From: Ettlia oleoabundans | Taxonomy: Eukaryota; Chlorophyta; Chlorophyceae; Chlamydomonadales | DNA: 64,000 nucleotides | Direction of reading: 5' to 3' | Assembly (NCBI GenBank): GCA_019693395.1 | Contig: JAAMXP010000013.1 | Location: 17,354-81,353 of the forward strand | Shown here: positions 1 to 11,900 of the stretch, one piece after another | Numbering within the stretch: the first letter of the stretch is position 1 | Layout: every line of letters starts with the position of its first letter | Notes under the pieces: generated by a model | What the model saw: the letters and a program-made list of their open reading frames with translations, nothing else | The model's database searches: none | Told to the model about the DNA's origin: nothing | Position numbers and translations under genes: made by a program

Positions 1-143
1 GCATTGCGCGGCGCCTGTTCCCGTCTCTCACCACCCCGCCATTTGAAGTGTCAAAAGCACATTTGAGGCCATATTCCTAATCAATGTAACGCTTCACTAG
101 TAACGCCCAACCACCCGCCCACCCAAACCTCTGTTGCCTGCAG

Positions 144-1355
144 GGCCTGCTTGAAATCTGCCACGAGCTTATCGAGCGCCTCGAGGCGCACCTCACTGCC
201 AATCGCTACTATTCGGTCATAGCAAACATGCGGGGCAACAGCGCAGAGGAGGTGTCGCAGCGCCTGCTGCAGAATCAGGAGCTGGCGGGGCTGTCGGTGC
301 GTGCTGTTCGAGTGTTTCTGTGTGTGGGTTGCATTTGTAGGGGTGTTAGGGGGGTGAGGGTGGGGTGTAGGCACGCGGCGTTTGTGTGTGTTGGGTTGAA
401 TGGGTGGGTGGGTGGAGTGAGAGTGCGGGGTTATGGGTGGGGCTGGGATGGGGGCCTGCAAAACCAGGAGGAGCTGGTGGGCATGGGGTTGCCGCACCAA
501 ACCCCAACAAATCTCACCTACCCACCCGCCTTTGTCTGTTGTGTGTCCTGCCTCCCATGTTCTGCAGGGGCCAACTGTGAGCCGCGTGTACAGTATGAAC
601 CCTGAGGGGAAGGCGGAGCCCCACCTGTACGCCGCTGTCATCTGCGTCCCCAAGAAGCGCCTCTACCCTGCTGTCAAGCAAATCCGCAAGGTGAATGGGG
701 GAACGAGGGTGGATATATGGAGGGAGATGGGATCGGAGTGGGGCAGGATTTGTGGGAAGACGGTGTGCAGGCCAGCATTGTGGGAAGACGGGGTGCAGGG
801 CAGGTTGGGGCGTAAGCCGTGGCAGATGGCACATGGGGAGGTGTGGTGCTGGGTCGATGCTTCCCACCCTGAAACAACATGGCAAATACCCACCTGTGCC
901 CATTTGTCTGGTTGACACTTGCACCTCGTAGCCTTTTCCACACCCCAACCCTCCTTCGACCGCTGTCGCCTCTTCGCGTCTGCCTGCATCGCCCGCCTTG
1001 CAGACGGGCAGCAGCAGCCTGCGCCTCAACACCCCTCTGACCTCTCTCGTTTTGCTGCATTTGCAAGCTGACCTTGATGGCGCCTCCTCTCCTGCAATTA
1101 CACTTGATCTTAATCGTTCCTACTAGGAGTAGTACTTTCCTGCATATTCACCCGACCTTATTGCCCCCAATTTCCCTACATTGGCACTTGACCTCAATCG
1201 CCCCTCCCTCCCTGCAATTCCATTCACCCCTGCAGATGGGCGGCAGCGGCGTGCTGGTCCAGCCCATGACCTACATCTTTGACGAGGAGCCGGCACGCTG
1301 GCGAAACCTGCTGGACAACCTGGGGGTGTCAGCCGACAGCCTGGACCTTTCCTAA
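144..1355 (+). CDS. HISN1: ATP phosphoribosyltransferase, C-terminal part (5' end outside window)
   Basis: First enzyme of histidine synthesis: it joins ATP and PRPP, in plants and algae in the plastid. Only the last three exons lie here: 144-296, 568-690 and 1236-1355, all phase 0, stop TAA at 1353. They encode the C-terminal regulatory domain (HisG_C) of the long-form enzyme, with the plant-type motifs [39 protein letters not shown] and [17 protein letters not shown]. This domain mediates histidine feedback in the family. The catalytic part would be upstream of position 1. Donors are gtgcgt and gtgaat, acceptors tgcag. The second intron is full of degenerate repeats, and the stop-codon region is repeated downstream; both are listed separately. 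Identification is by family motifs I recognise; the exon edges follow from splice signals and phase. Confidence 0.88.
339..375 (+). repeat. G-rich tract in HISN1 intron 1
   Basis: Runs of three to six G separated by short T/A-containing spacers in the coding strand. It could form a G-quadruplex. The unit is irregular and does not match a plant or algal telomere repeat. Confidence 0.5.
1071..1235 (+). repeat. Degenerate ~35-45 bp tandem repeats at the 3' end of HISN1 intron 2
   Basis: Four diverged units start near 1071, 1104, 1148 and 1188. Each begins like 'ttgacctcaatcgcccc' and runs on to a 'cctgcaattc'-like stretch; the last lies just before the real acceptor at 1235. The repeats copy the pyrimidine-rich sequence and pseudo-acceptors next to the 3' splice site. 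Confidence 0.6.
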
Positions 1356-1580
1356 AGAAAGGGGCCGCTGCCTGTTGACAGTGTGGTGAGGCTGATGTTG
1401 GCTGTGTGACACAGGAGCCTATAGGCTACACAATGGTGTCAGCCGACAACCTGGACCTATCTTAAACATTTAAGGATACACCACTTTGCTTTGGGACTAA
1501 GGGCTGCTGTGCACTGCAGCATACAGCAGGCTGTGCCCTACACATTGGTATGAGCTGACAGCCTGGACCACTCGTAAACC
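1326..1580 (+). repeat. ~110 bp tandem repeats of the HISN1 stop-codon region
   Basis: The coding end 'gtcagccgacagcctggacc' near 1328 recurs almost exactly near 1438 and again, more diverged, near 1549. Each copy is followed by a TAA-containing stretch. Only the first copy is in the reading frame of HISN1, so the 3' UTR seems to have grown by tandem duplication of the last codons. Confidence 0.65.
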
Positions 1581-1970
1581 TGTACGGCTCGCTGCAGTGT
1601 GGATAGTGGGGCTGAGGCTCCCCCCCTCGGCAGATGACAAGCAAAGCATCAGTTCAGTGTTGGCATGCAGCTGTGCAGCACAACCGGCAGCGGCCCCCAC
1701 GTCCTCATTCTTTCCCTGTTTGCAAACCATTCTTGCTGCCTTTTTTGAACATTCTGCTGCTTATAAGACGCTCCTGTTGCATCACTTAGTCCCTTCATTT
1801 TACTGCAGTATCCTTTCCTGTTCTTTGCACCCCCAAACCGCCACATTTCCTTTTGTTACACTGGCAAGCCCTCGGGCAGCACGCATTGGGTTCCAGCACA
1901 AGGGGGGTGCATGGTTAGAGGGGCGAACACGCACAGCAAGCACCGTTGCACTACCAGCAGCTGTGTGCAG
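1356..1970. other. Tail-to-tail intergenic region HISN1 / bS18m
   Basis: Besides the repeats that start it, I see no coding signal. It should hold the two facing 3' UTRs. No convincing TGTAA poly(A) signal was identified for either gene. Confidence 0.5.
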
Positions 1971-3538
1971 CTAGCTTAGGCGGGAGCTCCCTGGTGTGTA
2001 CGTCCTGGTTCGTTGCGGGCGTTGGCTATTGTGCAGCCGCTGCGGGTTGTCCTGCACAGGCTGCTGCCAGCGCTCTGTGGGCGACAGGATGCCCATGATT
2101 CGCGCTATCTTGATCTGCCGGGCCAGGTGGCGATGCAGCTTGGCGCGCAGCTGGGTGTGCTGCCGCAGCGGCAGCTTGCCGGTGTCTACAGGCAGGCACA
2201 CAGGGCAACAAGCAGCATTGGGTGCCAAGAACTGTCGTTAAACCAAGAGAAAATGCAAAGGAAGGATGTATTCCTTTTGTTCACGAGTAGCAGTAGCAGT
2301 GGAGGCAACAGCATCAACAACAAACCATCCAAGCCACCACACCACTTAGCCCAATTGATTTGCTCTGCCCAGTTTACCCCTCATCCCCACCCATGTCATC
2401 GCTTAGGTTCTTACGCTTACCCGACTGGTAAAGTGCCAGCATGGGAGCGTTTTTGAAGTCAGCCAGACGGGTGACCTCATCCGGGTTGAGCGGCGGTGGC
2501 GGCGGCTTGTTGGGATCGAGGGCCGTTTCGGCGCTGTTGTAGGGATTGAGCTCCTGCATATCAATGTAACCCCGGGCAGGCAGGGCATAGGGATGGGCAG
2601 GCAGGCTGGGATGGTTGCAGGAGATGCTGGTTAGCCAGGTTGCTGCATGTGAGGCGAGCTGCAGGCACACAGTGAAAAGGTGCAACAGCTTGCTGCAGCT
2701 CACCGCTGGCGTGTAAAGTGTGTTTGGGAAGAAGAGGCGGGTGGGGTGGAGCCGCTGGGGCGACAGATCTTCTATGTTGCTGGCAGACCGCTCAAAGCGT
2801 GGCGCATCGCTGGCCATAGCTAGCTGGCCGTAATTGGACACGCCCTCTGGCAGCGCGGCGTCCTCCGCTGGTCGCGTCGGTGCAATGATGTTGTAAATCT
2901 GCTGCTCCAGCTCGAAGCCCTTGGATCTGGGCTGCGATGCCGGCTGTGGGCCGCGTGGGCGTGGCGGCGCCGACGCAGCAGCTGCTTCCGGCACGTCGGC
3001 GGCAGCCTGCAGCGCTGCGGCAATGGCCTCGGCACGCTGCGATAGCTGCTCTGCGGCAGATGCCGGCGCATCAGGTGCTGCGGATGCCGATACTGCAGGC
3101 TGTGCCTCGTTGGCCACCTCTTGTACCTCTTGTTCCACGACGGCTGCACAGAGTGGGGAGCAACAGATCGGGGTGGTGCAACAGCGGCACAGGCAGCGGT
3201 GGCGGCAGCACGTGGCAGAGATGAAAGGCATGTGCGCAGCATGGCTTGCAGTGCTCACAACCATTTAACATACCTTCAAGGTTGCTGTCCAGCTTTGTGT
3301 CTATCCAGGAACGCCACTCCTTGGTTTGCGAGGACCTGGCAGTGCTGCTGCTGCTGCTACTATTGGCCGGAGCGCCACCATCTCGCTCCGTTGAGCTTGA
3401 AGTCGAATCGTTGCTGCTGTAACCGCGCCAGCTGCCAGTGGTAAATGTGCGCATCGCCGCTGAGCCCTCTAGCGCTGCTGCGGCAGCAGGGAAGCTGCCG
3501 CACCCCTTGCAAATCTGCAATGCCAGGGCCTTCAACAT
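1971..3538 (-). CDS. MRPS18: Mitochondrial ribosomal protein bS18m with long N-terminal extension
   Basis: Small-subunit ribosomal protein of the S18 family. Exons on the minus strand: 3538-3274, 3143-2704, 2553-2421, 2185-1971, giving about 350 aa. The conserved S18 core is at the C-terminal end: LFFPNTLYTPAELNPYN, then DFKNAPMLALYQS, then QHTQLRAKLHRHLARQIK followed by IARIMGILSPTERW. These match the RNA-binding helix block of bacterial S18 (about 75 aa). The first ~210 residues are extra. They begin MLKALALQICKGCGSF with Arg and Ser and no early acid, as in an organelle-targeting peptide, then a low-complexity Ala/Ser/Pro stretch. Plastid S18 is usually plastid-encoded in green algae, so the mitochondrion is the likelier site; this is inference. 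The gene is divergent with CEP104. Confidence 0.8.
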
Positions 3539-3857
3539 GGCAGCTGCGGAAACGGCGTGGGGCGGCAAGCGTTGGGCGCTGTATGGGGGGTCACAGTTGC
3601 TCTCAGCTAGTTGTAAACGGATGAAATGGCTCTGCGTTGTCCAGTTGTTGAACAGGCCACAGAGAGCTGAGCACCGAGGTACATTGCGTGTCCTGCCGAG
3701 GTGTTGACTTGCAATTATGGCGCCTGTCACGCCCCATTCGCTGCCCTGCACTTGTAACTGGCTGCTGCACGTGTTACACCGAACTGAGCAACTGCACTTC
3801 CAGCTCTGATTGCCATCTTCTGGCTCCCTGGGCGGGCAGTGGCCCAGCCGCATCGTC
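3539..3857. promoter_or_regulatory. Shared divergent promoter region bS18m / CEP104
   Basis: 319 bp separate the two start codons, which point away from each other, so both promoters and 5' UTRs must fit here. No clear TATA box or other named motif was recognised. Confidence 0.45.
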
Positions 3858-6800
3858 ATGCCAGTCAAGTTACCATTTTCCGTAGCGGAATGCAGTGGAG
3901 AGGTGTGTCGCTGCCCGAGAGCGCCCACTGTCGCGCCCTGTCCGAAGCGAGTTGAACTGGTGCCTGCGGCCCAATGATACGGCCCAACCCCTTAGTCAAT
4001 CCTTTGCCGCAGGATCCAGATTGTCCGGCGACCGAGCTCCTTTACCACAGCCCCGACAGCAAGGGCTGGTGCACTCCCAGGTGCGGCGGAGGGCAGAGGG
4101 CGGTGGTGGTTGGTGCGAGTTTGTGTGCTAACTTAGAATAATCTGCAGCTGGGTTGCAAGGCTCAGAAATAATATAGCTCATGCAGGAAGATCTCATTTG
4201 CGCAGCACCCACATGCCCAGGTTGCGCCTGCACACTAGTTTTATATGACCGCTTGCCGCAGGCTTTGCCAGTACCCGCAAGAGCTCACGCTACGGCTGGA
4301 GGGTGCAGCACGCCTCACCCAGATCCAGCTGCTGTCACATGAGTTCAAGATTGCTGCTAAAATGGAGCTGGTGGTGGGCAACTTTGAGGGTGCTGGAGCC
4401 GGAGCGCTTGGGGCTGTGGGTGCACCCACGTCAGCCCCCGACCTCAGCAAGGCAACCTGGCACCGCCTGGGCTACCTTTCCTTTGATAGTAATGAGCGCA
4501 GCAACTTCAGCGCACGGGAGTTGAAGAGCGTGGCGTTAAACGGCGTGCCCGCCCAGCTGCTGCGACTGGTGATCCACAAGTGCCATGCAAACACCGCAAA
4601 TGTGTATGGCCAGGTCAGTGGGCAGATAGCTGGCCACCAGCAGCAAACAGTAGCCTGCAGCATCCAAACACTGGCAGGATAAAGGCATAACGAGCGCCTG
4701 GCAGTGCGAGGACGCCTTGCCCTTTGCTGGCAGGGGGATGGTCGTTGATGCATGTTGGTTTTGCTGCTGCCCTGTACCCATGAGGTACCCAGGCGTAGTG
4801 GGCTCTCATTGTTTAACAGTTTCCCTCTGTAACCGTTGTCCAACTTGCCCTGCAGGTCAGTCTTGTGGCCATCAACTTGAGTGGGGATCCACTGGCTCCT
4901 ACGCCGCTGTCCCCCATCACCAACACAGGAGCATCCTATGGACCTGCAAGCGCTGTACCCATGGGGCCACCCGGTGTTGTGCCAGGCATGGGCATGGCAC
5001 CACCTATGCAGCAGCAGTACATGGCGCAGCCACCGCCCCAGGCGCAGCCATACATGCAGCCTCCACCACCACGTATTCCGAGCCCAGCAGAGGCGGCAGC
5101 GGCTCTGGCGGCGGAGCTCGGCGTGGACGGCGTGACAGCGCAACGCATTGCTGAGCTGCAGCATCAGAAGCAGCAGGTAGGCTGGACTCACATACAAGCA
5201 GCTATTTACTGTGAGGAGGTAGTATATGCTTGGTGTTTTCCATGTGGTGTTGGCCACTCCTATGGTAAATGCAGTTGAAGCGTCTGTGCAAGGCTACGCA
5301 GTCATTAAGGGGATTTGCCTTTTGCCAGCTTGGTTATGCTGCTGATGCGTCGGCATGATCATCGTATTGCACCATATGTGTCATGTCATGAAACTCGCTG
5401 TTTTTTCTTTCTCCCTGTTCTTGTGTGCTTCAGGCGGTTGAGCGTGAGGACTATGATGAAGCCAAGCGTTTCAAAGCGGCAGTGGACCGGTTGCGTTCAG
5501 CCGGCAGCGCCATTGCGGGGCTGGAGGCACGTAAAAAGGCTGCAGTTGAGGAGGAGGACTATGATCTGGCCAAGCAACTGAAAGTGGAGATAGACAGAAT
5601 GAGGTGCGCGGCGGGCAGGGCTGGGATGCTGCCCAGAGGGTGATGAGGGATAGTCTGGTGTTGCTAACTGCTGGATGCAGTGGCAGATGGCTGAGTTGTG
5701 GCTCAGGGGTAGCCGACAGAGTGTTGGATTGTGTTCTAGATGGGGACTGTGGGTTGTTGACAACGGTGCAATGACAACGGTGGCAATAACAACTAGAAAC
5801 GCTGCATCATTGAATCTTGCTGCAGTGAGGCAGGTTTTAATGGAATGTGAGCAGCAACTGGCACATTCCTGCTGCATGCAGGGCCTCAGCATACGCGGCT
5901 GCTTTGTCAGGCCGTGATGGTGGGGACGATTCCTTCTCGCCACCACGCAGCCGCCGTGCCAGTGCCATGGGAGTCGGTTCAGCGCCTTCCGCTGGCTGCA
6001 GACTTTCAGAAGGTGGCAGCCACAGCAGCCTGCCAGGCGAGTCATCTGCAGGTCAACGCAACGCAACACCACTTGAAGGCAGTGACACCTCACCTCCAGG
6101 AACAAGAGGATGGCAGCAGCTTGGCGCTGGGCCGTCCGGGAGCGAATGGGATAGCCATGATGAGCGGCCTGCGAAGGCCAATGGTGCTTACAGCTTTCAG
6201 AATGCCGATGCAAGCAGCACGCCCACAATGGACCGTCGCCGCAGCGTGCCAGATGCAGGGCCAGGGGCAGCAGCAGCACGGACCTCGACGTTCCGAGCAA
6301 CTGATGCCGGTCCAGCGCCGCCAGGATTCCCTTCAGGTGCAGATTTAGGAGCTCTGCCTGGTAGAAGGCCCAGTGCTGCATGTATGTGCATATATAAATC
6401 GCTCTGCTGCCAGTTCAATTTCAAGCCAGACTGCATGCTGCCAACTCTGCTCACAGTGCATGATCCATTCCAATGCTGCAGACTTACCACCGCCAGAGGC
6501 TCTGTCAGCAGCTGATGCCAAGGATGCGGGCCCACTGGTGGAACTTGTGGGAGAGTACCTTGCCCGCTGCATGTTCAGTCGCACATGGCAGCTGCGGGAG
6601 GCGGCGCTAACACGGCTGGCCAAGGATGTGGAGGGTGGGAAGCTCGAGGCACTGGCTGGCGGCAACTCAGGTGAGGTGGCGAATGTTTGTCTATTGCGCA
6701 TGATTTTTGCATTTCACTTTGCCTGCTATGGCTTCATAGCTGGGATAAGTTGGCTGGCTTGCATTATATTACTGGAACTGGATGTATTGCTTTGGTTCGA

Positions 6801-8694
6801 AGCTTCTCAGGCCCACGAGCAAACCAATTACCTTGCCTGATCGACGCTTGTGCATTACACCTGCCACGTCTGTTCCCTACCATGCAGATGCCCTTCGCAC
6901 TGTGACCCGTGTGCTGTTTCGCACGCTCAAAGACAAAGTGGCAGCCGTTTACTCGTCTTCCCTTGCTGCACTGCGGGCGTTGGTGACGGCGCAGGCGGGC
7001 AAATGCTCGCAGCGTGACTTGCAAGCGGCCCTGGCAGAGCTGCTGCCTGTGCTGGCTGAAAAGGCGGCCGATCTCAACCAGCGCACCCGTGAGCAAGCCA
7101 CAGAGGCATTGGTCGCATTGGCGGCGTTGCCAGAGGCTGGGCTGCGGGGTGCCACGGGCCCTTTCTTGCGGGCCCCCAAACCAGGAGCTGCCTGGAAAAT
7201 GGTGCTGGGCAGGTGAGGTTTACATAACATGCCATCCAGCATCGTTTCATTGCAGCTTATTGGTTATGCTGTTTATATCTTGTGTGACACCCATCAAACT
7301 GCATGCAGTCTGCCAGTGTTTGCTGCAGTCCACGGTAGAATCGATAGTTTTTAAAGCTGGCTCATCTTGCTGCCATGTAGGTTGCAACTTGTGTCAGCGT
7401 TACTGCCAGTAATTGGCATGGCAGGGAGCTCTGGTGAGGGCTTTCAGCTAGATGCCCTCATGGGCTTCATTGGGCCGGCGCTGAGCAATAGCAGCGCCGA
7501 GGTGCGTGGCGCAGCAGTGGCGCTGACGGTGCAGGCTGCACAGCTGGCGGGCCCCTCTGTGCAGCGCCTATTGCCTGCTGATCTCAACCCTAAGATCAAG
7601 GAACAGATCGAGCAGGGCATGCTTGGCACACCAGGGGTGCTGCCCAGCAGCGGGCTAGCTGCCAAGCCATCTCCGGCCGCTGCCCGCAGAGGCGCCGCAG
7701 CTGCCGCTAAACCACAGCAGGCGGCGATAGGTGGTAGGCCAACTCCCCCTCGGCCGTCACCCACGCAGCAGCAGGCAGCACCAGGGCCGCCGCCACAGCA
7801 GCAGCAGCAGCCCGTGGCTAAGGGACCGCAGCAGACTCCGCCAGTGGCTGGGCTGCCAGCAGCAGCTGATGATGACCCGGCGGTATATGAGGCGGAGGTG
7901 CGGGCGCGGGAGGCCCGGCTGGGGCCAAGCCACCCAGATGTGGCCGAGGCCATTTCAAACCTGGCCATTGTGTACAACCAGGTGCGTGAGCGAGCCCTGG
8001 CTGGATTGGGTTGATGGTGCTGTTTATGCAGCCGTGTTAAAGCATCGACAGGCTCTGTATCTCAACCTGCTGCTGTCATATGTTGCCACAGCATCTGTAT
8101 GCTTTCACATCACCTAACCCACTGCCCGGCCCACTCTGGCATCGACTGTTTGCACAACTGGGTGCTGCAGCGGGGTGAGGTGACCAAGGCGCTGCCGCTG
8201 TATGAGCGGGCTCTGGCCATATGGGAGGCAGCCTGCGGCCCTGACTCGCCTGATGTGGCGCACACTCTGACCGACATTGCGGTCATCCACCTGGAGCAGG
8301 TGGGCTGCAGCTTTCCTATGATACGTGCAGCTGTTAGTTTGTGTAATTTTCCTGCATTTGTGACTGGCTAGCGCACAGGCAAGCTGCTCATGCCGACTGC
8401 GGGCCGCTGGGCTTCCTCAATGGAATGGCTGTGGGCAGCATGACGAGCGTATATCTCCTTGCAGCACTGCAAGGTCAAGCTGCCACTCTAGTGCATGTGC
8501 GCACAGCTATCACGTTAACATACACGTCAAGCTCGCTTGCCACTCTGCAGGGTCGTGACGACATTGGGCGGCCGCTGCTGCAGCGTGCGCTCCGCATCCA
8601 GGAGTCGCATCTGGGTCCTGAGCACCCAGATGTGATGGCCATCAGGGACGTGCTCTTGGAGGATGAGGGGGCTGCCATCCCAGGGGCCGCATGA
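3858..8694 (+). CDS. CEP104: CEP104/FAP256-like ciliary tip protein with C-terminal TPR repeats
   Basis: CEP104 (FAP256 in Chlamydomonas) is a microtubule plus-end protein of centrioles and cilium tips. Eleven exons: 3858-3902, 4013-4080, 4262-4613, 4856-5176, 5434-5603, 5882-6381, 6482-6670, 6888-7212, 7381-7981, 8171-8299, 8551-8694; about 947 aa, close to the ~925 aa human protein. The start MPVKLPFSV resembles the family start. Order: N-terminal jelly roll (1-165; PRLCQYPQELTLRL, LLSHEFKIAAKMEL, LGYLSFDSNERSNFSARELK, VSLVAINLSGDP); paired coiled-coil motifs (263-318; EREDYDEAKRFK, EEEDYDLAKQLK); Ser/Pro-rich linker; TOG-type helical domain (about 486-710). Human CEP104 ends in zinc fingers. 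Here the tail is instead kinesin-light-chain-type TPRs (about 825-935; LGPSHPDVAEAISNLAIVY, ALPLYERALAIWE, LGPEHPDVMAI). All splice phases agree. A TGTAA poly(A) signal lies at 8758. Confidence 0.88.
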
Positions 8695-8757
8695 GGGGTG
8701 GCAACACGAGAGTTGTTGTCCGAACGACTGCCTGGTTTGGGTGCGATCTTTGTTACT

Positions 8758-8762
8758 TGTAA
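8758..8762 (+). terminator. Algal poly(A) signal TGTAA downstream of CEP104
   Basis: TGTAA is the usual chlorophyte polyadenylation signal. It lies 64 bp after the CEP104 stop in the short gap before the oppositely oriented AspRS gene. Position supports it, but a 5-mer occurs by chance. Confidence 0.45.
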
Positions 8763-8923
8763 ATCACTGAGTCTGCTTGGTGTGTCTCCTGTAGACAGCT
8801 CTTCGCTTGACTGCCGCTGCTTTTGCTTGCTGTATCAATGCACTTTCCCACCTTTAGAGTCACTGTGGCATGCCACATATATGTTATGCCCAACCAACAG
8901 GGTTGCAAGACAAGCAAGCCTAA

Positions 8924-11900
8924 CTACTGGTCGGTGCCGTCCTCGCTGCTGCCATTGCTGCCGCTGCTGCCAGACTTGCTGGGTGGCAGCGGAGCAACAT
9001 GCAGCGCCTGCAGCTGTTCTGACGCCACACCTGCAGGCGCGCCTGTGAGGGCGCACTGTGCCTGGGTGGTCTTGGGGAAGGCGATGACGTCACGAATGGA
9101 GGGCACACCCGCCAGCAACATGGCTAACCTGTCCAGCCCGAAGGCAATGCCTGCATGCAGCACGCCATAGCACGGAACTTGATGGCATTGCCATTTTCAA
9201 ATTTGTAGGCCGTCAAGCAATTTGATTCCCTGCACAAAGACAATACTGCGGTGCCAGCAAGCAGCCATTCAAGACAGGCAGCAGGGATGAGGGTCGGTCC
9301 GTTTTCCTTACCGCCGTGCGGTGGGGCACCGATCTCGAAGCAGTCAAGCAGGTAGCCGAACTTGCTGCGTGCCTCCTCCTCGCTTAAACCAATGGTGGAA
9401 AACACCTGCTGCTGGATGTCCCGCCTGCATATTGGCGGTTGTTATTGTGTGGGAAACCAGTGAGGGATAAGTATGCACTCCGTAACAACGTTCTTGATTG
9501 GCAGGCAAGGCATCGCGGTATGCTGGTAGGCACAGGTGCCGCAGTAGCCACTGGCTAAGACTGACTAATATAAAAGATGCTGATAGGCGCCAGCCCCAAC
9601 TTACCGCTCGCCACTTAGCTTGAGCTGACCCCCAAACAGTCCCACCTGTAGATGCGCAGGCTGCCGCCGCCAATCTCCACGCCGTTGTACACAAGGTCGT
9701 AGGCAAGGGCGCGGGCGTTGCGCAGGTTGCCGCTCTGCGGAGAGCAGCCCAGCACGTACAGTGAGAGGGTGCATATGATGGCAAAAACCTATGGCAAAGA
9801 ACTCAAGCATGTACGACAGAAGGCAGAGGGAAGCCAGCCACCGTTGCAAACTGCTGAATAGGCAAAGTCCCGTGATTCTATTCATGCTCATGCTGGTGCT
9901 GCTGACCGAACGGCCAGGGGCGTGCCTGCAGGTCTTCTGGATTTGGTGCTGTGAATGGGTGGTGCAACGCCTCCAGCCGCTGCTCCTCCTCATTCCACTC
10001 AAACATGGGGAAATCAACCACCCACAGCAGGCTGTGCTGCCCCTTCTGCACGGCGCGGCAGAAAGCAGAGAAAGCCAGGATGGGCGCATACGATGGAGAA
10101 CTCTTGGCAAAACACATGGGGATGCAATGCTGCCCTGCTCCGTTCTGCACTGCACGGCAGCGCAACGCACCGCAAGGGCACCGGAGCAGCACAGCACAGC
10201 ACGGCACTGCACAATTGGCGTTAGCAAGCGACCAGCCACACATCTTCAGCCCACGCACCTTGATAAGGTCCAGGTTCTTGCCAAGGTACAGCCGCACACG
10301 GTCCAGCGCCTTATTCACTGTGCCAGCAGGCCCTGCCGCCAGCAGCAGCAGGTCGCCAGGCTGGCCCTGGCAGATAGCAAAGCATAACAGGCAGGTGAGA
10401 GGTGCTGTATTACAAACGCGTTGGGGAGGGAACAGCAGCATGAAGTGCGAGGGATAAGGGGACAGAGTGAAGCCGTGGGGACTAAGCGGATGCAACACAT
10501 CACATACACCATAGGCATGCGCTTTGCAGGTCATCAGTCCGCCTCTATAACAGAAGCGTGCATGAGAATGCGTTCCAAGAGTTTACGCATAAACTGTTGC
10601 AGCAATATTGACGCTATGACACTGCACGACACATGCAGTCTCGCTTACCAGCCATGCGGGCGGGTGCGCGTGCAGGCGGGCAGGCAGCCCGGCGGCAATG
10701 CGGCCATCGAGCCGTGCAGAACCAACCAGATTGCCAGTTAAATCCGCTCACCTGCATCTCAGCAACCAGCGCTGCCTGCTGCTCCGGGGTGAGCCCCTCC
10801 ATCACAGGCTTAGCTGCCTCGATGGCGCCGCCGTCTTTCACACGCACATACACCAGCCCCGCTGCTCCACCCTCGATCGCCTCGTCTGTGTTGGGGGCAG
10901 GTACGAGCAGGAGGGCAGGAACTCTTGAAACAATGCCAACAGAAGCGGACAGCGAAACTAAAGAGAGCGCGACTAAGCAGAACAGGACGTGCAGGCACAC
11001 ATCGCAGCCGCATGCCACGGGGTAAATTGTTTTGTTTTCTGTTTCATTAACAGAATGTGTTCTGCACTGAAATCTTGTGTAGAAGGTGCCCTACACTTTA
11101 ACTATTCCCACATTTCACATTCATTACCAAGTTCCAATTTCACCTCCAACAGTCACTCACTTGATATGTCCCCCTTGGGTTTCACTCTTGAGTTGGAGAT
11201 GCGCTTGCCATCCGGCACACGAATGCCCTTCACAATGCCGCCAGCACCCACCGCGCCAGCAAACACCCTACGTCAGCCAAGGAAGGCCAAGGGTTTCGAT
11301 GAGCGGGCAGATGATACTTCAACACCTCTTCTAAGCAGCCAACCAACCACCGCTTGCAAAAGAAATATTACCTGAGCGGTACAGGTCATGCTGTAGTGAC
11401 TAGGGCAGCCCCCGACCTAGCTGGCCAACCACCCACCCAGCCATCAACCCCACTGCGAGGCTGTTTCCCTCCTTCTGTCAAGGAGGCGCCACCTTACACA
11501 CCCACCCAGGCAGCCACCCACCCACCCACCCACCCACCTGAACCCGCAGTCCCGAACCGCGTCTGTGACCTCTGCCATCTCCAGTCCAAACCGAAGGTCC
11601 GGCTTGTCTGCAGGCGTGTGTGCATCGCATAGCAGTACTTGGCGGTGGCATCAGCCAGGGGACAGCAAATGCGGGCAGAAGGGGACAAGCGGAGGCGTGG
11701 AAACTTGATTAGCCACGAAGGTGCGAGGAAACAGGCTGCAGAGTGCTGCTGCACCAGCATAGTTGGCTAGACTGTGAGGACGGAAGGATGATCAAGGCTG
11801 TAAGTCAGCCAGCCAGCCAGGTTGCCAGCCAGGCTGCAGATTGCAACACATTTGCACCCTGACAGCCCACGGAAACCACAAGCAAGACAACCAACCAAGC

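Noticed and set aside
339..375. G-rich repeat as interstitial telomere
   Set aside because: Spacing is irregular and lacks TTTAGGG or TTTTAGGG units.
4472..5257. Long minus-strand open frame (about 260 codons) opposite CEP104 exons
   Set aside because: Cys/Arg/Trp-rich shadow of the coding strand, with no family motif; the plus strand is clearly coding.
5497..6381. 294-codon minus-strand open frame
   Set aside because: It mirrors CEP104 exons 5-6 and the intron between; composition is that of a shadow frame.
6790..6805. ttggttcgaagc as a tRNA B box
   Set aside because: No matching A box or foldable arms lie at the right distance; it is inside a CEP104 intron.
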